DNA of 13,097 nucleotides from Candidatus Staskawiczbacteria bacterium (GCA_903850725.1 CAINMG010000136.1:1-13097), one strand, 5' to 3'. Positions 1 through 4,965 are shown, numbered from the stretch's first letter. The notes: generated by a model not told the origin, from the sequence alone. Numbers and translations are program-made.

Positions 1-6
1 GTCAAC

Positions 7-45
7 CCTTCACCTGATTTTTTTGCGAAAAAAATAAGATGAAGG
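7..45. repeat. Palindromic repeat, left copy, flanking the GIY-YIG gene
   Basis: Imperfect 18-bp inverted repeat around a GCG loop: outer arms CCTTCA/TGAAGG, inner arms ATTTTTTT/AAAAAAAT, with two mismatched positions. It is followed by ATT, giving TGAAGGATT, as in the copy at 305-340. The outer sequence at 1-13 (GTCAACCCTTCAC) is the inverted complement of 334-346 with one mismatch. The two palindromes therefore enclose the nuclease gene like the ends of one unit. The window starts here, so the true left limit is not visible. Confidence 0.7.
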
Positions 46-50
46 ATTAT

Positions 51-293
51 CTATTCCTCTAATCTTTTGATTAGTGCAGTATGAGCTTTCCCACTTTTAA
101 TTTGTATTTCCCTTTTTTCTGCTATATTTCTATCTTTATAACATTCATAATAAATTAATTCAAGGGGTCTCCTATAAAAAGTTGATCTAACTTCTCCATT
201 ACAATGTTCCTTGAATCTTTTTCTTAAATCAGAAGAAAAACCAACATAATGTTTCCCATCTTTTTTACTTTTTAAAACGTAAACATAAAACAT
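51..293 (-). CDS. GIY-YIG domain nuclease, small (UvrC N-terminal/URI-like)
   Basis: 80-residue protein made only of a GIY-YIG fold, a small metal-dependent DNA endonuclease domain. The GIY strand appears as YVYVLKS at residues 3-9. The YIG strand is YVG at 16-18, followed by the helix DLRKRFKEH (23-30) with the expected arginine and histidine. The conserved acidic residue is probably E59 in the AEKREIQIK helix. Stand-alone proteins of this size are common in Patescibacteria and in the YhbQ-like group, where the cell role is unclear (repair, mobility or structure-specific nicking). The frame is open to 311, but the ATG at 291-293 is preferred: it begins directly before the domain and has GAAGGA ten bases upstream. 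That SD-like sequence is itself part of the flanking palindrome at 305-340. No partner gene is adjacent; the gene stands alone between two palindromes. Confidence 0.85.
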   Translation of the reverse strand: MFYVYVLKSKKDGKHYVGFSSDLRKRFKEHCNGEVRSTFYRRPLELIYYECYKDRNIAEKREIQIKSGKAHTALIKRLEE

Positions 294-304
294 TTTTTTT
301 ATGT

Positions 305-340
305 CCTTCATTTCATTTTCCGCAGAAAATTAAGTGAAGG
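305..340. repeat. Palindromic repeat, right copy, flanking the GIY-YIG gene
   Basis: Sixteen-bp stem with one mismatch and one G-T pair around a CGCA loop: CCTTCATTT (305-313) with AAGTGAAGG (332-340), and ATTTTC (315-320) with GAAAAT (325-330). It has the same plan as the repeat at 7-45: CCTTCA outer arm, ATTTT..GCG..AAAAT core, then TGAAGGATT. The right edge runs directly into the -35 box of the next plus-strand promoter (TTGACA, 342-347). The left edge supplies the SD-like GAAGGA of the nuclease gene. Confidence 0.75.
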
Positions 341-341
341 A

Positions 342-370
342 TTGACAAGTTTTCCATATTTTGCTATTAT
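342..370 (+). promoter_or_regulatory. Sigma-70-type promoter of the 423-728 gene
   Basis: TTGACA (342-347), 17-bp spacer, TATTAT (365-370), with an extended -10 TGC immediately before the -10 hexamer. Transcription would start near 377, leaving a leader of about 45 nt before the ATG at 423. Confidence 0.85.
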
Positions 371-422
371 TTTCGTAGTATCTTTTTCCAAACTCAAGAC
401 TCTTTTCTCAAGGGAGAGGAAA

Positions 423-728
423 ATGTTGATTTCACGACAACAGCGAAATAGAATCACAAAAATCCAACGGAGAATGGGGATTCTCGGAGACAGAGATGAC
501 TCACGATTTTTGGACAGGGTCCTAGATGCCACAGAAATCATGCTTGGGATACAACCAACATCAGTGGATCGAGAACCGTGCGTTGTGGTAGAGCAACGTG
601 TCATTGATACTAACGGCGAGGCGCGAATTGAAACACCCGAACCGCCGGCAGATGACGGCCTCGATAAAGAGATCGAAAAAATGGCCGGAGAGGTTGACCG
701 AATAGCGAGTCGACTTCTTAGTAAGTGA
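423..728 (+). CDS. Small protein of unknown function in a stand-alone cassette (cassette 1)
   Basis: 101 residues, not recognised. The start at 423 is chosen because GGGAGAGG lies four bases upstream; the frame is open from 342, but that stretch is promoter and leader. Residues 1-25 are very basic (LISRQQRNRITKIQRRMG), the middle is mixed, a short acidic/proline linker (ETPEPPADDG, about 69-78) follows, and the last ~23 residues can form a charged amphipathic helix. No signal peptide or membrane segment. The gene has its own promoter and a strong terminator, so it is monocistronic. Base composition and codon use (CGC, GCC, CCG, GAG) are much richer in GC than fusA or the ribosomal genes, which suggests transfer or a distinct expression class. 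It ends with TGA. It is convergent with the relE-like gene and the fusA remnant. Confidence 0.75.
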   Translation: MLISRQQRNRITKIQRRMGILGDRDDSRFLDRVLDATEIMLGIQPTSVDREPCVVVEQRVIDTNGEARIETPEPPADDGLDKEIEKMAGEVDRIASRLLSK

Positions 729-754
729 CTACAGTATTGGGTCGCGAGGGCAAG

Positions 755-786
755 GGCATGAACAAAAAGTTCGTGCCGTTTTTTTT
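755..786 (+). terminator. Intrinsic terminator of cassette 1
   Basis: Nine-bp stem GGCATGAAC (755-763)/GTTCGTGCC (769-777) with one G-T pair, loop AAAAA, then G and eight Ts (779-786). The tail after the T run, ATTTCAAAAATTCAATCAAT, closely resembles the tail of the terminator at 2621-2654. Confidence 0.9.
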
Positions 787-812
787 ATTTCAAAAATTCA
801 ATCAATCACACA

Positions 813-914
813 GTCATTGCGAGCGAGCCCACAGGCGAGCGTGGCAATCCCAACTGTGAATTGCAAAACATTATTTGAGATTGCTTCGTCGGTTGCGACC
901 TCCTCGCAATAACG
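813..914. repeat. Dispersed-repeat-like palindromic element (GTCATTGCGAG ends)
   Basis: About 100 bp bounded by GTCATTGCGAG (813-823) and the inverted near-match CTCGCAATAAC (903-913). An inner inverted pair GCAATC/GATTGC (844-849 and 879-884) could form a long imperfect cruciform. No coding frame. The sequence style (GTCATTGCGAGC...GGCAATC) is that of non-autonomous intergenic repeats seen in many bacterial genomes; a mobility mechanism cannot be shown from one copy. Confidence 0.6.
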
Positions 915-924
915 ACGACGCTAG

Positions 925-944
925 ATTCCCGCTTTCGCGGGAAT
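925..944. repeat. Palindrome ATTCCCGC-TTTC-GCGGGAAT, copy 1
   Basis: Perfect 8-bp inverted repeat with a TTTC loop, embedded in TAGATTCCCGC...GGGAATGACA. The same palindrome in opposite orientation is at 2682-2701 (loop GAAA). It belongs to a very common class of dispersed intergenic palindromes (the dRS3 element of Neisseria has the same ATTCCC...GGGAAT plan). Each copy here lies between a cassette terminator and a fusA 3' end. Confidence 0.75.
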
Positions 945-967
945 GACAAAAAGCAGAAACCCGGTAT

Positions 968-984
968 CAGATACCCGGTATCTG
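968..984. other. Hairpin downstream of the fusA remnant
   Basis: CAGATAC/GTATCTG 7-bp perfect stem with CCG loop. A second direct copy of CCCGGTATC lies just outside it (960-968 and 974-982). It occupies the position that the hairpin 2757-2777 takes after the intact fusA, so it is probably the old fusA terminator hairpin of the second copy. A long T run on the minus strand is lacking. Confidence 0.5.
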
Positions 985-988
985 TAAA

Positions 989-1057
989 TTATTGACGCTT
1001 ACCGTCGATTATTTCTTGAGCAATATTTGAAGGTACTTGCTCATATTTACTAAATTT
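989..1057 (-). pseudogene. 3'-end remnant of a second fusA copy
   Basis: Reading the minus strand gives FSKYEQVPSNIAQEIIDGK-RQ-stop, the exact C-terminus of EF-G encoded at 2780-2847 except Asn to Ser at one position. Nucleotides 1002-1056 match 2793-2847 with three differences, including 38 identical bases (1011-1048 = 2802-2839). The terminal codons differ only synonymously (GGT/GGC, AAG/AAA, CGT/AGA, CAA/CAG, stop TAA/TAG). Nothing of the rest of fusA is present. The fragment starts directly after the stop codon of the relE-like gene and in the same frame. It is most likely the displaced 3' end of a fusA allele left by insertion or recombination, not a gene. Confidence 0.85.
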
Positions 1058-1327
1058 TTAAAATTTTCTTCTATAAATCCAATCGTGCGGACCAATACTT
1101 AAAAACAAAACCTTACTTTCTTCCACAAATTCAAAAACAACTCTATATTTTTTATCAACCCTGAAACTCCACAACCCTCTTTCTTTCGGCGATAATTTTT
1201 CAGTATTTAAAGATGGATAAAATGGATTATTTTTGAAAATAATTATTTGTTTGTCTGCCTGCTTTTGAATTCGACTATCAAGCAAAGAAAAATTTTCCTT
1301 AAACTCATCGGATAATAAAATTTCCAT
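1058..1327 (-). CDS. Type II toxin, RelE/ParE superfamily
   Basis: 89 residues with the profile of the RelE/ParE fold: N-terminal strand MEILLSDEFKEN, two helices (about 7-35, basic and polar), the strand motif LWSFRVDKKYRVVFEF (53-68) and the closing strand VLFLSIGPHDWIYRR (73-87). Family members are ribosome-dependent mRNA endonucleases (RelE, YoeB) or gyrase poisons (ParE); the catalytic class cannot be decided here, although the C-terminal HDWIYRR stretch resembles members annotated as RelE/StbE. It follows the antitoxin gene with a 5-base gap and is presumably co-transcribed from the leaderless promoter at 1552-1579. Its stop codon abuts the fusA remnant in the same frame. Confidence 0.8.
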   Translation of the reverse strand: MEILLSDEFKENFSLLDSRIQKQADKQIIIFKNNPFYPSLNTEKLSPKERGLWSFRVDKKYRVVFEFVEESKVLFLSIGPHDWIYRRKF

Positions 1328-1332
1328 AAAAA

Positions 1333-1545
1333 TTATTTTCTCAAATCCTTTAAAGATTTAAATTCTGTAACTCGTCCTGCTTTGTAATCTTTCTCTGCTC
1401 GTCCCACGCTGGCCAAAAAATCTGGATTAAAATCAAAAACACCCAAAAGGTCTGCTAACTTTTCGAATTTTTCTGCGTCAAACTCCACCACTGCTTTGTG
1501 GAACTTTTTATTTTTTTCTTTGATTGTAATATTTAATGAAACCAT
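1333..1545 (-). CDS. Antitoxin partner of the RelE/ParE-type toxin
   Basis: 70 residues. The N-terminal half is basic and strand-rich (MVSLNITIKEKNKKFHKAVVEF). The C-terminal half is the toxin-neutralising type of tail, ending AEKDYKAGRVTEFKSLKDLRK, a pattern frequent in small antitoxins paired with RelE/ParE toxins. The assignment rests on that tail, the size and the position directly upstream of the toxin (antitoxin first, 5-base gap). No clear HTH, RHH or SpoVT-AbrB DNA-binding domain is visible, so autoregulation is uncertain. The ATG at 1543-1545 lies six bases after a perfect TATAAT, so the message should be leaderless. Just upstream is the end hairpin of the IS200-type element. Confidence 0.75.
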   Translation of the reverse strand: MVSLNITIKEKNKKFHKAVVEFDAEKFEKLADLLGVFDFNPDFLASVGRAEKDYKAGRVTEFKSLKDLRK

Positions 1546-1551
1546 ATTTTT

Positions 1552-1579
1552 ATTATATTCTATTCATACACAAAGTCAA
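1552..1579 (-). promoter_or_regulatory. Leaderless promoter of the RelE-type TA operon
   Basis: On the minus strand TTGACT (1579-1574), 16-bp spacer, TATAAT (1557-1552), then six bases and the ATG. The usual start site falls on or next to the A of the ATG. The last 15 bases, TATAATAAAAATATG, are identical to those at the hicB start. Confidence 0.85.
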
Positions 1580-1603
1580 ATGCTTGACTCTTTTAATAAG
1601 TAT

Positions 1604-1623
1604 CTACGGGCTTACGCCCGTAG
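1604..1623. repeat. IS200-type right-end hairpin
   Basis: CTACGGGC (1604-1611), loop TTAC, GCCCGTAG (1616-1623): a perfect 8-bp stem, two bases from the tnpA stop codon. A further pairing of TTTAATA (1591-1597) with TATTAAA (1624-1630) is possible across a bulge. Confidence 0.75.
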
Positions 1624-1625
1624 TA

Positions 1626-2054
1626 TTAAATTGTTAATTTTATATGTCCCAAATCTTCTTTCCCTTGCGCTTCAATATATCTCTTGATGATTGCTTCGTT
1701 GATGCCCGTGGTAGAAACAAAGTATCCTTCCGACCAAATGCCATCTGATCCCCAGTACACATCTTTGAGAAATGGAAATTGCTCTTTAATGCCCCTCGAT
1801 GTGTTTGTTTTGATTAATCTGACCACACTACCTACGCTCATTTTCGGGGGGATTGAAACTAACAAATGCGCATAGTCTTTGTCATAAGTTGCCTTTTCGA
1901 TTACGAGCTCTGGATAATGTTTAGTGATATCGAGCAATTTCCATTTTAGATGCATTGCTATTGCATCGTTGAAAATTTCTCTTCTGTATTTGGTCGGAAG
2001 GACTAAGTGGTATTGGCAATGATATACGCAATGAGATAACTTTTTGTATTCCAT
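1626..2054 (-). CDS. tnpA: IS200-family Y1 transposase TnpA with altered HUH motif
   Basis: 142 residues, full length for IS200 TnpA, the HUH endonuclease that excises and inserts its element as single-stranded DNA. Family signatures are CVYHCQYHLVLPTKYRREIF (9-28), HLLVSIPP (63-70), the SEGYFVSTTG segment (108-117), and the catalytic tyrosine Y126 in IIKRYIEAQ with Q130. The HUH metal-binding motif is normally His-hydrophobic-His in D-H-V-H-L-L; here it reads D-Y61-A62-H63, so the first histidine is tyrosine (codon TAT at 1872-1874, one transition from CAT). The fold is otherwise intact. Either this copy is catalytically crippled or the subgroup tolerates Tyr. No SD; an extended -10 (TGC TACAAT) ends five bases before the ATG, so translation is probably leaderless. 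Confidence 0.9.
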   Translation of the reverse strand: MEYKKLSHCVYHCQYHLVLPTKYRREIFNDAIAMHLKWKLLDITKHYPELVIEKATYDKDYAHLLVSIPPKMSVGSVVRLIKTNTSRGIKEQFPFLKDVYWGSDGIWSEGYFVSTTGINEAIIKRYIEAQGKEDLGHIKLTI

Positions 2055-2059
2055 GCATC

Positions 2060-2068
2060 ATTGTAGCA
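2060..2068 (-). promoter_or_regulatory. Extended -10 of tnpA
   Basis: Minus strand TGC-TACAAT, five bases before the tnpA ATG. No convincing -35 lies 16-18 bp upstream; the extended -10 may be enough for weak, leaderless expression. Confidence 0.45.
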
Positions 2069-2099
2069 CACGGGAAAGAAATTTGGGATGCTATCCTGC

Positions 2100-2119
2100 C
2101 CTCGCGCTAACGCGCGGGG
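2100..2119. repeat. IS200-type left-end hairpin
   Basis: CCTCGCGC (2100-2107), loop TAAC, GCGCGGGG (2112-2119): an 8-bp stem with one G-T pair. Flanking CTATC (2091-2095) and GATAG (2126-2130) can extend it across internal loops. The extended arm covers the -35 region of the next gene's promoter. Confidence 0.7.
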
Positions 2120-2123
2120 AAAA

Positions 2124-2152
2124 TCGATAGGTTTATTTTATTTTGCTATTAT
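2124..2152 (+). promoter_or_regulatory. Promoter of the 2191-2589 gene
   Basis: TCGATA (2124-2129, four of six matches to TTGACA), 17-bp spacer, TATTAT (2147-2152) with extended -10 TGC. The 20 bases from the -10 (TATTAT, then TTTTATTGGGT) closely resemble the promoter at 4997 (TATTAT, then TTTTATCGGGT). Confidence 0.75.
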
Positions 2153-2190
2153 TTTTTATTGGGTTCTAACTCTCACCAAAGGAGGCCACC

Positions 2191-2589
2191 ATGGCTCGCA
2201 AAGATTTTTTTGTGAACATCACAGATGAGAAGGATCGCGAAGTATTCAAGTTTGACATTTCGGAATTGGGCGATATGTTGCCCGACCCACAAAAAAGCGA
2301 ATACTTCGCCATCCTCGACACACATCGCGTCGTCGGCTTCATTCTCGACGATGGCAAACCCGAACCGCCGACAACCAGTGCTTCCGATGCCGAGGCAAGG
2401 GACGCACAAATTGTGGAAATTAGCGGGATACTTTCCGCTTTGTTAGAAAAAAGGGCTGATTCTCGTTCTTCTGGACGAGAACAGAAAATCGACCAAGAGC
2501 TTGCCGTAGAGATGGCCTTGCTAACGAGCGACGAAATGCGGGCGGCGGATCTTTCCGCGAAGTGGAAAATGCAGGTTTTTGGGGAATAA
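2191..2589 (+). CDS. Small protein of unknown function in a stand-alone cassette (cassette 2)
   Basis: 132 residues, not recognised. The start is fixed by a perfect AAAGGAGG six bases before the ATG. Residues 1-55 look like a small compact domain (KDFFVNITDEKDREVFKFDISELGDML, then EYFAILDTHRVVGFILDD). A linker DDGKPEPPTTSASDAEARD (about 54-72) follows, then a largely helical, charged C-terminal half (73-132). No signal peptide, membrane segment or Cys motif. Monocistronic: own promoter 38 bp upstream and a strong terminator after the stop. Codon use (CGC, GCC, GGC, CCG) is richer in GC than neighbouring fusA. It is convergent with fusA. Calling it a real gene rests on the perfect SD, the promoter and the terminator, not on homology. 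Confidence 0.85.
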   Translation: MARKDFFVNITDEKDREVFKFDISELGDMLPDPQKSEYFAILDTHRVVGFILDDGKPEPPTTSASDAEARDAQIVEISGILSALLEKRADSRSSGREQKIDQELAVEMALLTSDEMRAADLSAKWKMQVFGE

Positions 2590-2620
2590 CTCGCGTTGTA
2601 TTCCAAAGAGACTCGCATAA

Positions 2621-2654
2621 CCCAGTGACCACCACGGTTGCTGGGCTTTTTTTT
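2621..2654 (+). terminator. Intrinsic terminator of cassette 2
   Basis: Ten-bp stem CCCAGTGACC (2621-2630)/GGTTGCTGGG (2636-2645) with two G-T pairs, loop ACCAC, then C and eight Ts (2647-2654). The tail ATTTCAAAATTCAATAATCACA matches the tail of the terminator at 755-786 apart from two single-base gaps. Confidence 0.9.
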
Positions 2655-2681
2655 ATTTCAAAATTCAATAATCACAATGTC

Positions 2682-2701
2682 ATTCCCGCGAAAGCGGGAA
2701 T
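2682..2701. repeat. Palindrome ATTCCCGC-GAAA-GCGGGAAT, copy 2
   Basis: Perfect 8-bp inverted repeat, the reverse-orientation copy of 925-944, preceded by GTC and followed by CTAGA (GTCATTCCCGC...GGGAATCTAGA). Confidence 0.75.
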
Positions 2702-2726
2702 CTAGAGAATGTGCACTTAACTCTGG

Positions 2727-2747
2727 ATCCCAGATCAAGTCTGGGAT
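2727..2747. repeat. Palindrome ATCCCAGA-TCAAG-TCTGGGAT
   Basis: Perfect 8-bp inverted repeat with a 5-base loop in the context CTGGATCCCAGATC...GGGATGACA. This is another widespread type of dispersed intergenic palindrome. It may also act as a hairpin behind fusA, but there is no T run after it on the minus strand. Confidence 0.65.
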
Positions 2748-2756
2748 GACACTAAA

Positions 2757-2777
2757 GATAGACACCCGATGTCTATC
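2757..2777 (-). terminator. Probable fusA terminator hairpin
   Basis: GATAGACA/TGTCTATC perfect 8-bp stem with loop CCCGA, two bases beyond the fusA stop. On the minus strand only TTTAG follows, so it is a weak intrinsic terminator at best. A corresponding hairpin follows the fusA remnant at 968-984. Confidence 0.5.
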
Positions 2778-2779
2778 AA

Positions 2780-4858
2780 CTACTGTCTTTTGCCGTCGAT
2801 AATTTCTTGAGCAATATTTGAAGGTACTTGCTCATATTTGTTAAATTCCATTGTAAAGCTTGCTCTTCCTTCTGTTAAAGATCTTAAAGATGTTGCATAT
2901 CCAAAAGTTTCTGATAATGGTACCATTGCATCAATTACTTTCATCCCAACTCTTTCTGAAGTTTCTTCAATTTTACCTCTTCTTGAACTTAAATCAGAAA
3001 TTACTTGTCCAAAAAAGTTTTCTGGAGTTACGATTTCCATTTTCATTACAGGCTCTAAAATAACAAGTTTAGCTTTTTTACAAGCATCTTGAAAAGCCAA
3101 AGATCCTGCAATTTTGAAAGCAAATTCAGAAGAGTCAACATCATGATAACTTCCATCATACAAAGTAACTTCCACATCAACAACTGGATATCCAGCTAAA
3201 ATTCCTTTATCCATAGATTCTACAACACCTTTTTCTACAGGCTTGATAAACTCTTTTGGAATAGCTCCTCCTTTAATTTCATCAATAAATTCAAACCCAG
3301 CTCCCCTATCTTTTGGTTTAACTTTCAAATATACATGACCATATTGTCCTTTACCTCCGGACTGCCTTACATATTTACTTTCTGCTTGGCCCTCACCCAC
3401 AATTGTTTCACGGAATGCCACTTGTGGCTTACCATAATTTGCATCAACATTAAATTCTCTTCTTAATCTATCGGCAATAATATCCAAATGAAGCTCCCCC
3501 ATTCCAGAAATAATTGTTTCACCAGTTTCAGAATCTTCTTTAATTCTAAAAGTTGGATCTTCTTGAGTAAGTTTTCTAATAGACATTATAAGCTTTTCCT
3601 GATCAGCTTTGGTTTTTGGCTCAACTCTAATACCAATAACAGGTTCTGGGAATACAATTTTTTCAAGCATAACAGGATGATCTTTGTCGCACAATGTGTG
3701 ACCTGTGCTTGTGGCTTTAAGTCCTACAGTAGCTCCAATTTCTCCAGAATACAAAACATCAAGCTCTTGTCTTTCATCTGCATGCATTCTTAAAATTCTA
3801 GAAATTCTTTCTTGCTCTCCGGTATTGGCATTTAAAACATATGTTCCTTTTTCCAATTTTCCAGAATAAATTCTAAAATATGTCAAAGTTCCCACAAAAG
3901 GATCTGTGGCAATTTTAAACACCAAAGCTGCAAATGGCTCTGCATCATCAGCTTTTCTTTCTATGACTTTTGATTCATCTTTTGGATCAATCCCCTTTTC
4001 AGATTCCAAATCAATTGGTGAAGGAAGCAATTCTACTACTGCATCTAAAACTGTTTGCACTCCTTTATTTTTTAAGGCTGACCCACAAAGTACTGGGACT
4101 AACTTATAGGCCAAAACACATTTCCTAAGGACATTTTTCAATTCTTCTGTGGTTATTTCTTTTCCTTCTAAAAACTTTTCTGTTAAAGCATTGTCTTCTC
4201 CAGCAATACGCTCTACCATTTTTTTGTGCCATACTTCTGCCTCTGCTTTAAATTCCTCTGGAATATCTTTTTCTACAATAGTTGTTCCTTTTTCTCCTTC
4301 AAAATATAAAGCTTTCATTTTAAGCAAATCAACAACTCCAGATAATTTTTCTTCTGTGCCCATTGGAAATGATATTGCTACAGCTTTGTTGGTTAATTTA
4401 TCCAAAATAGATTGAAAACTTTTATCAAAACTTGCTCCCATTCTATCTAATTTGTTTATAAAACAAATTCTTGGAACTTCATATTTATCTGCTTGACGCC
4501 ATACTGTTTCGGACTGAGGTTCTACTCCAGCTACTCCATCAAACACAACAACAGCACCATCAAGTACTCTTAAAGATCTTTGAACTTCTGCAGTAAAATC
4601 AATGTGTCCAGGAGTATCAATCAAGTTAATTTGGTGCTCTTTCCAAAACATAGTAGTAGCAGCAGAGGTAATTGTAATTCCTCTTTCTCTTTCTTGTACC
4701 ATCCAATCCATAACTGCAGCTCCTTCGTGCACTTCACCAATTTTGTGTGAAACTCCAGTATAAAAAAGCAATCTTTCAGAGAAAGTTGTTTTGCCGGCAT
4801 CAATGTGAGCAATGATACCGATATTTCTTAATGTGTTAAGTGGATGTTGTCTTTGCAT
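2780..4858 (-). CDS. fusA: Elongation factor G
   Basis: 692 residues, normal length. EF-G is the cytoplasmic GTPase that drives ribosomal translocation and, with RRF, recycling. GTPase motifs are all intact: P-loop AHIDAGKTT (17-25), switch I RGITI (59-63), DTPGH (81-85), NKLD (135-138) and the CGSALKNKG loop. Domain II (about 300-390), domain III with DPTFRIKEDSETGETIISGMGELHL, domain IV with GKPQVAFRETI and GKGQYGHV, and domain V ending EQVPSNIAQEIIDGKRQ follow in order. The gene is oriented as in the rpsL-rpsG-fusA str cluster, but hicBA and an opposite-strand gene separate it from rpsG, so it needs its own promoter. A possible extended -10 (TGT TATAAA, minus strand about 4883-4891) lies in the repeat upstream. 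No SD precedes the ATG. Confidence 0.98.
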   Translation of the reverse strand: MQRQHPLNTLRNIGIIAHIDAGKTTFSERLLFYTGVSHKIGEVHEGAAVMDWMVQERERGITITSAATTMFWKEHQINLIDTPGHIDFTAEVQRSLRVLDGAVVVFDGVAGVEPQSETVWRQADKYEVPRICFINKLDRMGASFDKSFQSILDKLTNKAVAISFPMGTEEKLSGVVDLLKMKALYFEGEKGTTIVEKDIPEEFKAEAEVWHKKMVERIAGEDNALTEKFLEGKEITTEELKNVLRKCVLAYKLVPVLCGSALKNKGVQTVLDAVVELLPSPIDLESEKGIDPKDESKVIERKADDAEPFAALVFKIATDPFVGTLTYFRIYSGKLEKGTYVLNANTGEQERISRILRMHADERQELDVLYSGEIGATVGLKATSTGHTLCDKDHPVMLEKIVFPEPVIGIRVEPKTKADQEKLIMSIRKLTQEDPTFRIKEDSETGETIISGMGELHLDIIADRLRREFNVDANYGKPQVAFRETIVGEGQAESKYVRQSGGKGQYGHVYLKVKPKDRGAGFEFIDEIKGGAIPKEFIKPVEKGVVESMDKGILAGYPVVDVEVTLYDGSYHDVDSSEFAFKIAGSLAFQDACKKAKLVILEPVMKMEIVTPENFFGQVISDLSSRRGKIEETSERVGMKVIDAMVPLSETFGYATSLRSLTEGRASFTMEFNKYEQVPSNIAQEIIDGKRQ

Positions 4859-4866
4859 TTTTAAAA

Positions 4867-4965
4867 ACAGATTTCCACAGATTTATAACAGATTTCCACA
4901 GATCACAAATTACTAATTTTTATCTGTGATATGTGTTTATCTGTTTATTATCTGTGCTTATCTGT
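4867..4965. repeat. Helically phased ACAGAT/ATCTGT array between fusA and cassette 3
   Basis: Four ACAGAT hexamers at 4867, 4877, 4888 and 4898 (steps 10, 11, 10) and four reverse complements ATCTGT at 4922, 4939, 4950 and 4960 (steps 17, 11, 10). The first four form two direct copies of ACAGATTTCCACAGAT spaced 21 bp apart. The outer copies lie 8 bases from the fusA ATG and 8 bases from the -35 box of the divergent gene. CACAGAT (4897-4903) and ATCTGTG (4922-4928) could also pair in RNA. Confidence 0.75.

Larger units (their letters stand above)
1604..2119 (-). mobile_element. IS200/IS605-type insertion sequence (tnpA only)
   Basis: A single Y1 transposase gene is bracketed by GC-rich hairpins in an otherwise AT-rich region. 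The hairpin at 1604-1623 lies two bases beyond the tnpA stop (right-end side), and the hairpin at 2100-2119 is upstream of the gene (left-end side). Their loops are TTAC and TAAC. This is the organisation of IS200 elements, which move as single-stranded DNA and have subterminal palindromes, not inverted terminal repeats. Exact ends and cleavage sites cannot be set from one copy. No tnpB. The catalytic motif is altered, so the copy may be dead. Confidence 0.7.

Noticed and set aside
342..422. Upstream in-frame extension of the 423-728 gene
   Set aside because: It overlaps the promoter and leader; the SD GGGAGAGG fixes the ATG at 423.
308..604. 98-residue open frame on the minus strand
   Set aside because: Antisense to the 423-728 gene, which has promoter, SD and terminator; no recognisable product.
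726..728. Alternative genetic code (TGA read as Gly, as in Gracilibacteria/SR1)
   Set aside because: TGA ends the 423-728 gene just before a terminator and no core gene contains an in-frame TGA, so the standard bacterial code fits.
968..984. tRNA or small RNA gene in the 788-1057 gap
   Set aside because: Only short palindromes are present; no cloverleaf, and no promoter-terminator pair around them.
1496..1875. Plus-strand open frames over the transposase and antitoxin
   Set aside because: Shadows of the minus-strand genes, without SD or family resemblance.
2166..2668. Open frames on the minus strand opposite the 2191 gene
   Set aside because: They mirror the GC-richer codon pattern of the plus-strand gene, which has a perfect SD; products look random and Ser-rich.
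4867..4903. CRISPR-like repeat or replication origin
   Set aside because: Only two 16-bp direct units spaced by five bases, no spacers and no cas genes; DnaA-box similarity is only 7 of 9 and there is no dnaA or dnaN nearby.
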